Source: Desulfobulbus sp.
GTDB lineage: Bacteria > Desulfobacterota > Desulfobulbia > Desulfobulbales > Desulfobulbaceae
Reading direction: 5' to 3'
Assembly (NCBI GenBank): GCA_031280615.1
Contig: JAITGO010000010.1
Location: forward strand, 186,001-250,000
Length of the DNA stretch: 64,000 bases
This document shows positions 53,659 to 62,032 of the stretch, one piece after another. Position 1 is the stretch's first letter, and every line of letters begins with the position of its first letter. The notes under the pieces are model-generated. The model worked only from the letters and a program-made list of their open reading frames with translations. It was not told where the DNA came from and did no database searches. The position numbers and the translations under genes are program-made.

Positions 53659-54723
53659 ATGACCACCGCACCCGTCAAACTGACCGCCACCGTCAAGGCC
53701 GCAGGCTGAGCCGCCAAATTGGGCCCGGGGGACCTGGGCCGGTTATTGTGCGGGCTTGAGCTGCCGACAGATCCCAATCTGCTCGTGGGGACCGAAACCA
53801 GCGACGACGCCGGGGTGTACCGTCTCAACGACGACACCGCCCTGATCCAGACCGTCGATTTTTTTACCCCGATCGTCGACGATCCCTATGATTTCGGGCG
53901 GATCGCCGCCGCCAATTCCCTGTCCGATGTCTATGCCATGGGGGGCAGGCCGCTGTTGTGCATGAACATCCTGGCCTGCCCGGTCAAATCCATGGACTCC
54001 TCGGTGTTCCGGCGGGTGCTCGAAGGCGGGTTGGCCGTCATCCGGGAGGCCGGGGCGTTGTTGGTGGGCGGCCATTCCATCGAGGATGCGGAACTGAAAT
54101 ACGGGCTGTCGGTCACCGGCCTGGTCCACCCGCAACGGGTCCTGCGCAATGGCGGTGCCCAGCCGGGGGATGTGCTCGTGCTCACCAAGCCCCTGGGAAC
54201 CGGCATCCTGTCCACCGCGATCAAGGGCGGCCTGGCCTCGGCGGCAATGGCGCAGCAATTGGTGGACCTGCTGGTCACTCTCAACCGGCTGCCCATGGAG
54301 ATCGTCGACGCGGACCAGGCCCTGCGGTCCGGCGTGCACGGCTGTACCGACATCACGGGGTTCGGCCTGTTCGGCCATGTGCATGAGATGGCCGCAGCCT
54401 CGGGCGCCTCCATCCGTCTCGACCGGGAAGCGCTGCCCATTTTGCCGGAAGTGCTCGGTTTTGCCGACATGGGCATCATCCCCGAAGGAGCCTACCGCAA
54501 CCGCGGTTATTACCGGCAATGGGTCCGTTCCGGCCAGCCCGAGCTGGATTCCCTGGAAATGCTCGGCTACGATCCCCAAACCTCGGGTGGCCTGCTGTTG
54601 GCCATGGAGCGCGATGCCGCCATGCAGCTGCTGGAGGAACTGGCCCAGCGGGGCTATCTGCCGGAGTGCCGGATCATCGGCGAGGTGTTGCCCGGCGAAT
54701 CCGGCCTGATCCACCTGGCCTGA
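53659..54723 (+). CDS. selD: Selenide, water dikinase (SelD), a selenoprotein with in-frame TGA
   Basis: Makes selenophosphate from selenide and ATP. From the ATG at 53659 the frame reads KLTATVKAAG, then TGA (53707-53709, codon 17), then AAKLGPGDLGRLL. The catalytic Cys/Sec position of SelD is 17 in E. coli, so the TGA almost certainly encodes selenocysteine. 354 residues counting Sec. DDAGVYRL near 53, the VDFFTPIVDDPYDFGRIAAANSLSDVYAMGG block and GFGLFGH near 233 are family-typical. Ordinary ORF finding would start at the TTG 53719 and lose the active-site residue. No Cys-type duplicate is seen. Confidence 0.95.
53707..53741 (+). promoter_or_regulatory. Candidate bacterial SECIS hairpin after the selD UGA
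   Basis: Directly after the TGA, a hairpin can be drawn with arms at 53722-53728 and 53733-53740, a bulged T at 53735 and a GGGA loop at 53729-53732, about 20 bases from the TGA. Size and distance fit bacterial SECIS elements recognised by SelB; the loop lacks an obvious GGU motif. Confidence 0.5.
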
Positions 54724-54728
54724 CCTGC

Positions 54729-55874
54729 TCAGCAGGACGCTTCGGTCATCAGGGCGATGAGCAGCCGAGTCAGGTCGACCATGTCCTGCAATTCCACCTG
54801 CTCGGTGGTGGAATGGACGTTGGTCATGCCGGTGGCAACGATCGCCGTGGTCAGGCCGTAACCGTTGAAAATATTGGCATCCGAACCGCCACCTGCCCTC
54901 TCGTAGGTCAGCTCCATGCCAATGGACCGGGCCGCCGCTTCCACCCGCCTCAGCACCGGATCTTCCCGCCGCAACTGCATTGCTGGAAAATCCTGCACGA
55001 CTTCGATCTCGACCGCCGGCATTCCCTTGGCAGATCCGGTGGGATCGGTCCAGTTCGCCACCACCGCGGTGAAAATCTCGCGGATCTCCTCGGTCACTCG
55101 CTCCAGTTTTGCCATGGAGTGGCTGCGCACTTCCCCCTCGAGCACCACTTTTTCCGGCACAATGTTGGCGGCGGTCCCACCCTTGACGGTGCCGAAGTTC
55201 GTGGTGGTTTCCTCGTCGATTCGGCCGTTGGGCACCTGGGCCAGGGCCTTGGCGGCAAGGATGAGGGCGTTGACCCCCCATTCCGGGTGCAGGCCGGCAT
55301 GTGCGGCCACACCGCTGACGGTGACGGTCAGCCGGTTGGCCGCCGGGGCATGGGTCACCACCCGGGCAAAGCCGCTGGAGTCCAGAGCGTAGCCCTCGCG
55401 GGCACGCACCAGGACCGGGTCCAGGGCCTTAGCCCCCACCAATCCGATCTCCTCGCAGGTGGTGATCACCAATTCCACCGGCCGGTGGGGCCGTCCGCTC
55501 TCTCGCAGTACCCGCATGGCTTCGATGCAGGCAGCGATGCCGGATTTGTCGTCGCTGCCCAGGATGGTGTCGCTGGCACTGGTGAACAGGTCGCCGCTCC
55601 GTTTGACCCGCACGCCCTCGGCGGGCTGGACCGTGTCCATGTGGCAGCTGAAGAAGATCGGCGCGAGTTCAAGGGTGCCGGGAAAGCGAACGATCAGGTT
55701 GCCGCATTCCGAGCCGGTGCGGGCGGCGGAATCGTCCTCGACGATTTCCGCGGCTCCCAGCTCGCGGAAGATCTGCTGCAGGCGTTGCGAGATCCGGCCT
55801 TCCCGGCGGGAAGGACTGTCGATTTCGCAGAGTTCGGTGAAAGTGGCGGCCAGCCGTTCCCTATGCACATTCAT
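54729..55874 (-). CDS. M20-family metallopeptidase (PepT-like)
   Basis: 381 residues. Zinc-ligand regions of the M20 family: SCHMDTVQPAEG near 74-85, GSDDKSGIAA near 105, the catalytic TTCEEIGLVGAKAL near 133-146, and the His-Ser-Thr pattern near the C-terminus (NVHSTTE). A dimerisation insert with VSGVAAHAGLHPE is near 185. It probably cleaves short peptides. The PepT-like group seems the best fit. It overlaps the ispDF stop by 14 bases at its start, so it is coupled to that gene. Confidence 0.9.
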   Translation of the reverse strand: MNVHRERLAATFTELCEIDSPSRREGRISQRLQQIFRELGAAEIVEDDSAARTGSECGNLIVRFPGTLELAPIFFSCHMDTVQPAEGVRVKRSGDLFTSASDTILGSDDKSGIAACIEAMRVLRESGRPHRPVELVITTCEEIGLVGAKALDPVLVRAREGYALDSSGFARVVTHAPAANRLTVTVSGVAAHAGLHPEWGVNALILAAKALAQVPNGRIDEETTTNFGTVKGGTAANIVPEKVVLEGEVRSHSMAKLERVTEEIREIFTAVVANWTDPTGSAKGMPAVEIEVVQDFPAMQLRREDPVLRRVEAAARSIGMELTYERAGGGSDANIFNGYGLTTAIVATGMTNVHSTTEQVELQDMVDLTRLLIALMTEASC

Positions 55875-57066
55875 GATTCGACCTCAGCAGGACGACGGCA
55901 TGGGCGGCAATGCCCTCGCCTCGTCCGGTGTATCCCATTTTTTCCGTGGTGGTTGCCTTGATGTTGACAGCGGCGGGGTCCGATGCGCAGCACCGGGCCA
56001 GATTGCTCGCCATGGCGGCGAGGTGGGGCGCCAGCTTGGGCCGCTGGCAGACAATGGTGATGTCCGCATTGCCCAGACGAAAACCCCGCTGCGCCGCCAA
56101 TTCGTAGATCCGGGCCAGTAAGAGCAGGCTGTCGATGCCCTTGTATTGCGGATCGGAATCGGGGAAATGCCGGCCGATATCGCCGGCACCCAAGGCGCCG
56201 AGCAGCGCGTCGGCCAGGGCATGGGCCACGACGTCGGCATCGGAATGCCCCTCCAGGCCCAGTTCGTATTCGATACTCACCCCGCCCAGAATCAGCGGGC
56301 GGCCGCTCACCAGCCGGTGGGCGTCGAACCCGTGACCAATTTTCATGGTTGCCTCCCCGGCGGCCAGAGCCGCCGCCACGCGCAGATCTTCCGGATGGGT
56401 AATTTTGCCGTTGCATTCGCTGCCCGCGACCACCCGCACGGGAATCTCGGCCGCTTCCAGCAACGAGGCCTCGTCGGTGCCGACAAAGCCGGTGCGCTGC
56501 GCGGCGGCAAAGGCCCGTTCCAGCAAGTGGCGCCGAGCCGCCTGGGGCGTTTGCGCCTGCCAGAGATGGCTGCGGTCGACCGTGGCCATGATCGTGCCAT
56601 CGCGGTCGACCCGTTTCAAGGTATCCTTGACCGGCACCGCGGCGATGACCGCGCCGTGGTGAGCCGCTCCCTCCAGACAGCGGAGGATGGTTGCCGGATC
56701 CACCAACGGCCGGGCCGCGTCGTGGACCAGCACCAATTCGATTGCGGGAGGCAGCTGCAGCAAGCCGGCATGCACCGAATCCTGGCGGGTGGTGCCGCCG
56801 GCGGTGATGCGCAGCCTGTCGAGATGGTGGGCAGGCAGATGGGCTTGCAGCAGGTCGGCGGTATGGTGGAGATGATCGGCTGGAGCCGCCACCACCACGA
56901 CCCGGACGGCCTCCACGGCGAAAAAGGCCCGGCAGGTCCGGACCAGGATGGGAAGGCCGGCCAATTCCAGGAACTGCTTGGGTTGGGCATGGCCGAAGCG
57001 GGAGCCGGTACCGCCGGCCGGAATGACGACGCCGGCGGGCAGCAATGGGAACGAGTTGTCGTTCAC
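55861..57066 (-). CDS. ispDF: Bifunctional IspD/IspF (MEP-pathway enzyme fusion)
   Basis: 401 residues combining two steps of isoprenoid precursor synthesis. IspD (about 1-235) makes CDP-ME: IPAGGTGSRFG near 15, HDAARPLV near 116. IspF (about 241-401) forms the cyclic diphosphate: MKIGHGFDAH with metal ligands Asp248 and His250, HSDADVV with His274 and TEKMGYTGRGEG near 378. The start is a GTG at 57066 without a clear ribosome site, ten bases after the 3' end of rnpB, which leaves the translation start doubtful (the first strong conserved strand begins at residue 12). Confidence 0.93.
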   Translation of the reverse strand: MNDNSFPLLPAGVVIPAGGTGSRFGHAQPKQFLELAGLPILVRTCRAFFAVEAVRVVVVAAPADHLHHTADLLQAHLPAHHLDRLRITAGGTTRQDSVHAGLLQLPPAIELVLVHDAARPLVDPATILRCLEGAAHHGAVIAAVPVKDTLKRVDRDGTIMATVDRSHLWQAQTPQAARRHLLERAFAAAQRTGFVGTDEASLLEAAEIPVRVVAGSECNGKITHPEDLRVAAALAAGEATMKIGHGFDAHRLVSGRPLILGGVSIEYELGLEGHSDADVVAHALADALLGALGAGDIGRHFPDSDPQYKGIDSLLLLARIYELAAQRGFRLGNADITIVCQRPKLAPHLAAMASNLARCCASDPAAVNIKATTTEKMGYTGRGEGIAAHAVVLLRSNHECA

Positions 57067-57076
57067 GGAAGAAAAA

Positions 57077-57444
57077 GGGGGGTGAATTATAAGCCGAATT
57101 CTGTTTCCGTCCGAGGACGGACCATGATCATTTCTCTGGGATGCCGGTCGCCCGGCATCTCATGCAACCTACCCGGAGGCTTCGGACGGGCCGCCCTCAA
57201 ACGTCTCCCTATTTGGTCTTGCACCCGGTGGGGTTTGCCCTGCCCCCCATGTCGCCATGAGGGCGGTGAGCTCTTACCTCGCCATTTCAACCTTGCCTGT
57301 GAGCGCTCGCGCGTTCCATCGGCGGTGTCTTTTCTGTGGCACTTTCCCCCGGTTTCCCGGTGTTCGCGTTACGAACCACCGCGCCCTTCGGTGTTCGGAC
57401 TTTCCTCCCCGGCCTGCGCCGGAGCGATCATGCATTCACCCCCC
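57077..57444 (-). ncRNA. rnpB: RNase P RNA, bacterial class A
   Basis: The minus strand contains the conserved GAGGAAAGTCCG near the 5' end, then CACCGAAGGGCGCGGTGG, GGGGAAAGTGCCACAGAA and the 3' CAGAATTCGGCTTATA. The 5' (57444-57434) and 3' (57077-57088) ends pair as GGGGGGTGAAT with ATTCACCCCCC, giving helix P1 and fixing the bounds. It processes the 5' ends of tRNA precursors. It follows the RNase H gene by 38 bases and is followed by ispDF. Confidence 0.95.
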
Positions 57445-57482
57445 ATATTCTACACCGCCAGCCCCAGGGGCAGGGGCCGGCG

Positions 57483-58088
57483 TCAGCCGTTTTGTCGGTC
57501 GATGCCCTGGTTGGCCAATTGGTCGGCTCGGGCGTTCTGGGCGCGGGGCACATGGGCGATCGACCAGGTGTCGAACCGGTCCAGCCGTTCTTTCACCTGG
57601 CGAAAAAGAGGCAAAAGCGTTTCGTTTTTGACCTTGTAGCGTCCCTGGACCTGGCGAACGATCAACTCCGAATCCAGGAAGATGGCCAGTTGGCCGCATC
57701 CCTTGCGTTGCGCTTCTTCGAGACCGACGAGCAGCGCCTTGTACTCGGCGACATTGTTGGTGCACGTGCCGAGATACACCGAGCAGGTCGCCAGTTCCTC
57801 GCCCTGCTCGCCCAGGAGCACCGCTCCGGCCCCGGCTTGTCCGGGATTGCCGCGGGAAGCACCGTCGGTGAACAAGCGGCATGCGGCGGCCGCCTTGCCG
57901 GCCGTCGCACTCCGGGCGGTCGGTGCGGCCGTCGCGCGGTTTACCGCCGTGGTCGGCTGCCGGCCAAGGAGCAGGTCACGAATGGCAGCTGGATGTTGAT
58001 CCGGGAAAATCCGCCGGAGAGTGTCGTCATCGAGATGGTCCGTCAGTTGCCGCAGGATGTGGTCCCGGGCCGGCAATTCACTGCCCAC
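57483..58088 (-). CDS. Ribonuclease HI-like protein with N-terminal extension
   Basis: 201 residues. The RNase H fold is at about 70-200: LFTDGASRGNPGQAGAG (first Asp), a Glu in NVAEYKALLVGLEEA, an Asp in IFLDSELIV, and a last Asp in ADQLANQG. The DEDD set is complete. The first 65 residues form an unfamiliar helical segment (ILRQLTDHLDDDTLRRIFPDQHPAAIRDLLLG) and a low-complexity linker. Degrades RNA in RNA-DNA hybrids. It overlaps the zinc-ribbon gene by 11 bases. Confidence 0.88.
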   Translation of the reverse strand: MGSELPARDHILRQLTDHLDDDTLRRIFPDQHPAAIRDLLLGRQPTTAVNRATAAPTARSATAGKAAAACRLFTDGASRGNPGQAGAGAVLLGEQGEELATCSVYLGTCTNNVAEYKALLVGLEEAQRKGCGQLAIFLDSELIVRQVQGRYKVKNETLLPLFRQVKERLDRFDTWSIAHVPRAQNARADQLANQGIDRQNG

Positions 58089-58806
58089 TCTCGGTTTCCT
58101 CGGCTTCCTGGTAATAAAGGATGCGCTGGCAGGTCGGACAGAGATTGAATTTTTCCGCCTTGCGCACCTCGATCACCTGTTGCGGAGGCAGGGCCATATG
58201 GCAACCCTGGCAAACGCTGCCGTTGACGGCCACCACCGCCAGGCCGTCGCGTTTGGTCAGCAGCATGGTGTATCGCTTGAGGTAGGGTCCCTGCAGGGCT
58301 GCGGTCTCGGCCTCGCGCTTGCCGAGCACCGACTTCTTGGCTTCCTCGATGCGCTGGATTTCCTGGTCGACCTTCTCGATCTCTTCGGCCAGCAGTTGCT
58401 GCTCGCCGGAGCACAGGTTTTCCAAGGTGGAGGACTCGTTCTCCAGTTGCTCGATCTGCTCGATGAACTGGAGGATGCGGTCTTCGGTTTCCTTGACCAG
58501 CCGCTTGTTCTCTTCGATTTCCTTGAGCAGGGCCTGGTGCTCCCGGCTGGTCTGGACCTGCATCATTTTGTTCTGCCGATCTTTTACCCGTGCTCCCGCG
58601 TCGTCGTGCTCGGCCTTGGTTTCCGACTGCTTTTGGTTGAGCAATTCAATCTTGTTGCGGAAATGGGTAATCGCCTCCTGTTTCTCGGCGATGTCCTGCT
58701 CGCGGTTGGCGATCGCGGTTCGATGCTTGGCGATGACATGGTCGAACCCGGCAATTTCACTGTCGATTGCTTGCAGTTTGATGAGTTTGAGTATTTCCTC
58801 TTTCAA
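58078..58806 (-). CDS. Coiled-coil C4 zinc-ribbon protein (CdsZ/zf-RING_7 type)
   Basis: 242 residues. Residues 1-180 form a long antiparallel coiled coil, with a hairpin about residue 90-110. The C-terminal 50 residues have two Cys pairs (CQGC near 199 and CPTC near 221) that form a zinc ribbon. The type is widely conserved beside Nif3 genes and rnpB. Related proteins have been linked to RNA turnover or secretion chaperoning; the function is not settled. It is located between nif3 and the RNase H gene on the same strand. Confidence 0.88.
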   Translation of the reverse strand: MKEEILKLIKLQAIDSEIAGFDHVIAKHRTAIANREQDIAEKQEAITHFRNKIELLNQKQSETKAEHDDAGARVKDRQNKMMQVQTSREHQALLKEIEENKRLVKETEDRILQFIEQIEQLENESSTLENLCSGEQQLLAEEIEKVDQEIQRIEEAKKSVLGKREAETAALQGPYLKRYTMLLTKRDGLAVVAVNGSVCQGCHMALPPQQVIEVRKAEKFNLCPTCQRILYYQEAEETESGQ

Positions 58807-58913
58807 TGATGAACTCCTCGGTCGGTGGGTCTGAAGTTAGCAAAGGAAACGAGTGGTAAGAAGTCGGGCACATTGCATGACGGTCCGAACGGCGATGGGG
58901 TGGCTGTGGACGT

Positions 58914-59717
58914 TCATGCCAGATGCAGCGGTGGTTGCTGGATCGCGAGGTCGACAGCGATGTTCCAGGAACGCGCCTCGATATGTTGCCGCAGCATGTC
59001 GCGAAAAATCGGCATGGCGGGCTGCTCGGTGGCGAAATGGCCGGCGTCGAGCAGCCAAATGCCCGCGTCCGCCGCCCAGCGGGCCACCGAATGCTTGACC
59101 TCGGCGGTCACAAAGACCTCGGCGCCCATATTGAAAGCCGCTTCCGTCAGGTCCGAGCAGGAACCGCCGCAAACGGCGACCGTCTCCACCCGCTCGGGCC
59201 GTATTCCGGCTTCCAGGATCCAGGGCGGCGAGCACGCCTGCCGGAGTCGGTCGAGAAAGGCGCGGGCGTCTGTAGGAGTGGGCAATATACCGATGCGGCC
59301 CAGGCCGCAGCCCAGCGCGCATTCCCCGCGCGACGGCACCAGTGGCCGGGTATCCACCAAACCAAGGGCTTGGGCCAGATGATCGCTGACCCCGCTCTGG
59401 ATCGAATCGAGATTGGTATGGCAGGCGATGACGCCGATCTGGTTGCGGGCGGCCAAGGCGACGAACCGGCCGGTAGGAGTATCGGTGCGCAGCGTTTTCA
59501 AGGGGCGGAAGATAGCGGGATGGTGGGTGACGACCAGGTCGTACCGTTCGGCCGCAGCCTGTTCGATCAAGGCGATAGTCGGATCGAGCGCCAGAAGGAC
59601 GCGTTGTACCGGTTGATTCGGGTCGCCGACCAGCAAGCCGACGTTATCCCACTCCTCGGCTAGGCCGGTCGGGACGATCTGTTGGAGAATTGTCAGGAAG
59701 TCTCGAATGGTAGGCAC
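58914..59717 (-). CDS. Nif3-like dinuclear metal-centre protein (YbgI family)
   Basis: 267 residues with VGLLVGDPNQPV near 27, the His-rich VVTHHPAIF near 60-68, IACHTNLDS near 96 and the C-terminal GHFATEQP, which together match the hexameric Nif3/YbgI family with two metal ions. Its enzymatic function is uncertain (GTP cyclohydrolase I type 2-like naming exists). It is the first gene of the minus-strand run nif3, zinc-ribbon, RNase H, rnpB, ispDF, M20. Confidence 0.9.
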   Translation of the reverse strand: MPTIRDFLTILQQIVPTGLAEEWDNVGLLVGDPNQPVQRVLLALDPTIALIEQAAAERYDLVVTHHPAIFRPLKTLRTDTPTGRFVALAARNQIGVIACHTNLDSIQSGVSDHLAQALGLVDTRPLVPSRGECALGCGLGRIGILPTPTDARAFLDRLRQACSPPWILEAGIRPERVETVAVCGGSCSDLTEAAFNMGAEVFVTAEVKHSVARWAADAGIWLLDAGHFATEQPAMPIFRDMLRQHIEARSWNIAVDLAIQQPPLHLA

Positions 59718-59736
59718 GTGTTACTCTGTAAAGAAA

Positions 59737-59768
59737 AAGAGGTACATCCTTGTGGGGATGTACCTCTT
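59737..59768 (-). terminator. Terminator between the CAT tRNA and nif3
   Basis: Perfect thirteen-pair stem (arms 59737-59749 and 59756-59768) followed by T residues on the minus strand. It lies 124 bases beyond the tRNA 3' end and 20 bases before the nif3 start. Confidence 0.82.
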
Positions 59769-59892
59769 CATAGGCATTGTCGGTAATGCCCCGCGTTGTT
59801 GCAACACTGGCAGCCAGGAACTGGTCAATGTCTTCAATGTCAGGGGTAAAGGGGCGAGGGCCGGGAACATTCGCTCCGCTCTTTGGAAATGA

Positions 59893-59969
59893 TGGTGGGC
59901 CCACCTGGACTCGAACCAGGGACCGACCGGTTATGAGCCGGTGGCTCTAGCCAACTGAGCTATAGGCCC
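59893..59969 (-). tRNA. tRNA with CAT anticodon (tRNA-Ile2 or elongator Met)
   Basis: 77 bases including encoded CCA. It has a complete cloverleaf: acceptor GGGCCTA paired with TGGGCCC, D-arm with GCTCAGTTGGCTAGAGC, anticodon loop CTCATAA (anticodon CAT), and T-arm GGTTCGAGTCC. C4-G69 and C5-G68 pairs are present; those pairs favour recognition by TilS, so tRNA-Ile2 (lysidine-modified, reading AUA) is somewhat preferred over elongator tRNA-Met. It is not an initiator, because the 1-72 pair is normal. Confidence 0.93.
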
Positions 59970-60197
59970 AAGTATTACAGTAAACATGATATAATACTAA
60001 TTGCGAGAAAAAGGTCAAGTCGCTTTTTGATTTTTTTCTAAAAAAGCAGAGCGCGGCCCGAGAAAAACAGGGGCATGGGAAACGATTCCTGGCATATTGC
60101 GCCCGGTGTGCGTAGGGTAGACCGCAAGCCGTGTTCCATTCCGGACCGCACCGAACCGTGTGTTGCGGTGCAGCGGGAAACAACAAGAGGTGTTTTG

Positions 60198-62000
60198 ATG
60201 CTGTATACCAACCTGCTCTATTTTCTGGTGGCGATTTTCGTTTTCTCCACCAACACTCCCGTGGCCCGGCCGGTTCTGCCGCTCCTGTGGACCTTGGCCG
60301 CCCTGGCCGCGGTCTATTGGGGCTTTTCCCGTTTGGCAGCCCGGATGTTCAACCGGCCGGCCGCCGGGGCGAGCGGCTATTTTTCGACGGAAAAAAAACT
60401 GTCGCTGCTGGCGGTGTTGGTGTTTGCGGCCTGTATCTATTTGCTTGATCTCAAATATTACCTGAAACCCCTGTCCTTGGGCGGCGCACTGCCGGTGCTG
60501 ACCGATGCCGCCGGACTGGGCTGCTTTTTCCTCCTCCTGGTCATGATGTGGCTGGCCGCCAGGCCGAGTTACCTGCGGCTTTTTCAGTGCTCGTATTCCC
60601 GGAGCGCCTTTGTCCGCTCGAACATCAAGGCCAACCTCCCCATCGTCCTGCCCTGGTTGACCCTGTCGCTGGTTTTCGACTGCCTGCTGCTCTTGCCCAT
60701 TCCCGGACTGGCGGGCGTGCTGCGTTCGTCCTGGGGCGATCTCGTCTTGTTTGCCCTGTTTCTCTTTTTCCTGGTCCTGGTCTTTCCCCCCTTGGTCCGC
60801 ACCCTCTGGGGATGCACCCCCTTGCCGCCGGGGCCACGGCGTGATCGGCTTCAGGCCTTTTGTCGGTCCCAGCAGTTCGACACCAAAATGTATCTCTGGC
60901 CGCTTTTCGAGGGACAGGTGCTGACCGCGGGCATCATGGGCATCGTGCCCCAACTGCGCTATCTGTTGGTTACCCCCGCGCTGCTGGAGACGTTGAACGA
61001 GGAGGAACTGGACAGCGTCCTGGCGCATGAGATCGGCCATGTCAAGCACCGGCATTTGCTGCTGTACGTCCTGCTGTTCCTCGGATTCAGCCTGCTGGCC
61101 GGAGCGGTGGCCAAACTCTTGCCCCATCTCATCCTGTCCAGCGATTTCTTCTATCGCCTGCTTTCCCACCTGTCCATCACCCCCGGCAATTTGCTGGGTG
61201 TGCTGGCGAGCTTGCCGCTGCTGGTTCTGCTCTTGGTCTATTTTCGTTTCGTTTTCGGCTATTTTGTCCGCAATTTCGAGCGTCAGGCCGATGTGTACGT
61301 TTTTCGCGCCTTGGGAACGGGCGCCCCCCTGATCCGTGCCTTTGAGAAAATCGTCCTGTTCGGCGGCGGCAGCCGGGAGGAAAAAAACTGGCACCATTTC
61401 GGCATCGGCGAGCGGATCGACTTTCTCCAGCGCTGCGAGGACGATCGAAGCCTGATCGATCGGCACAGCCACAGGCTGCGGCTCCATCTGATCGCCTACT
61501 GCCTCTGCATTGCTCTGGGCGTCTTCTTCCTGCAACGGATCGATGTCGGCAAACTGTCCGAGGGCTACGAAACAAAATATGCCGAGGCCGTGTTGCTCCA
61601 AAAAGCTCGCCTCGAGCCGGGCAACAGTCTGTGGCCGATGTATCTGGGGGACTTCTTGCAAAGCCGCAAGATGGAACAGCGGGCGATCGAAGCCTATGAA
61701 AGGGCGCTGGCGCTGGCGCCGTTGAACGCGGAACTCAACAATAACCTGGCTTGGCTGCTGGTCACCGCTCAGGACAAAAGCGTGCGCGACCCGGAACAGG
61801 CCCTGTCCCTTGCCCACACCGCCGCGCTCCTGAAAGAACACGGCTATGTGCTCGACACCCTGGCCATGGCCTACTGGGCCAACGGTTTGGCCGAGGAGGC
61901 GGTGGCCACCGAGCTCAAGGCCATTCGCCTCGATCCGGACAACAAGGCCTACTACCAGGGGCAGATTGAAAGATTCAGGCTGCAGAAGTGGGATGAATAG
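60198..62000 (+). CDS. M48-family membrane metalloprotease with C-terminal TPR-like repeats
   Basis: 600 residues from the ATG at 60198, with AGAGGTG upstream; an extended frame to 60075 lacks a plausible start. At least five membrane segments precede the catalytic zinc motif HEIGH (His277 to His281), with a third ligand likely in NFERQADVYVF near 363. Another set of segments follows. Residues about 465-595 are TPR-like (LGDFLQSRKMEQRAIEAYERALALAPLNAELNNNLAWLL). It is an integral membrane peptidase in the Ste24/HtpX-like class. Upstream neighbour is the tRNA on the other strand. Confidence 0.88.
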   Translation: MLYTNLLYFLVAIFVFSTNTPVARPVLPLLWTLAALAAVYWGFSRLAARMFNRPAAGASGYFSTEKKLSLLAVLVFAACIYLLDLKYYLKPLSLGGALPVLTDAAGLGCFFLLLVMMWLAARPSYLRLFQCSYSRSAFVRSNIKANLPIVLPWLTLSLVFDCLLLLPIPGLAGVLRSSWGDLVLFALFLFFLVLVFPPLVRTLWGCTPLPPGPRRDRLQAFCRSQQFDTKMYLWPLFEGQVLTAGIMGIVPQLRYLLVTPALLETLNEEELDSVLAHEIGHVKHRHLLLYVLLFLGFSLLAGAVAKLLPHLILSSDFFYRLLSHLSITPGNLLGVLASLPLLVLLLVYFRFVFGYFVRNFERQADVYVFRALGTGAPLIRAFEKIVLFGGGSREEKNWHHFGIGERIDFLQRCEDDRSLIDRHSHRLRLHLIAYCLCIALGVFFLQRIDVGKLSEGYETKYAEAVLLQKARLEPGNSLWPMYLGDFLQSRKMEQRAIEAYERALALAPLNAELNNNLAWLLVTAQDKSVRDPEQALSLAHTAALLKEHGYVLDTLAMAYWANGLAEEAVATELKAIRLDPDNKAYYQGQIERFRLQKWDE

Positions 62001-62032
62001 CCGGAAGGCGGGCGATCCTTGCTCGCCTCGTC

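Noticed and set aside
53719..54723. selD starting at the TTG 53719
   Set aside because: The frame continues upstream through TGA to an ATG at 53659 with the conserved active-site segment, so TGA as Sec is a better explanation.
57087..57440. Small open frames in the rnpB region
   Set aside because: The region is explained by RNase P RNA conserved segments and end pairing.
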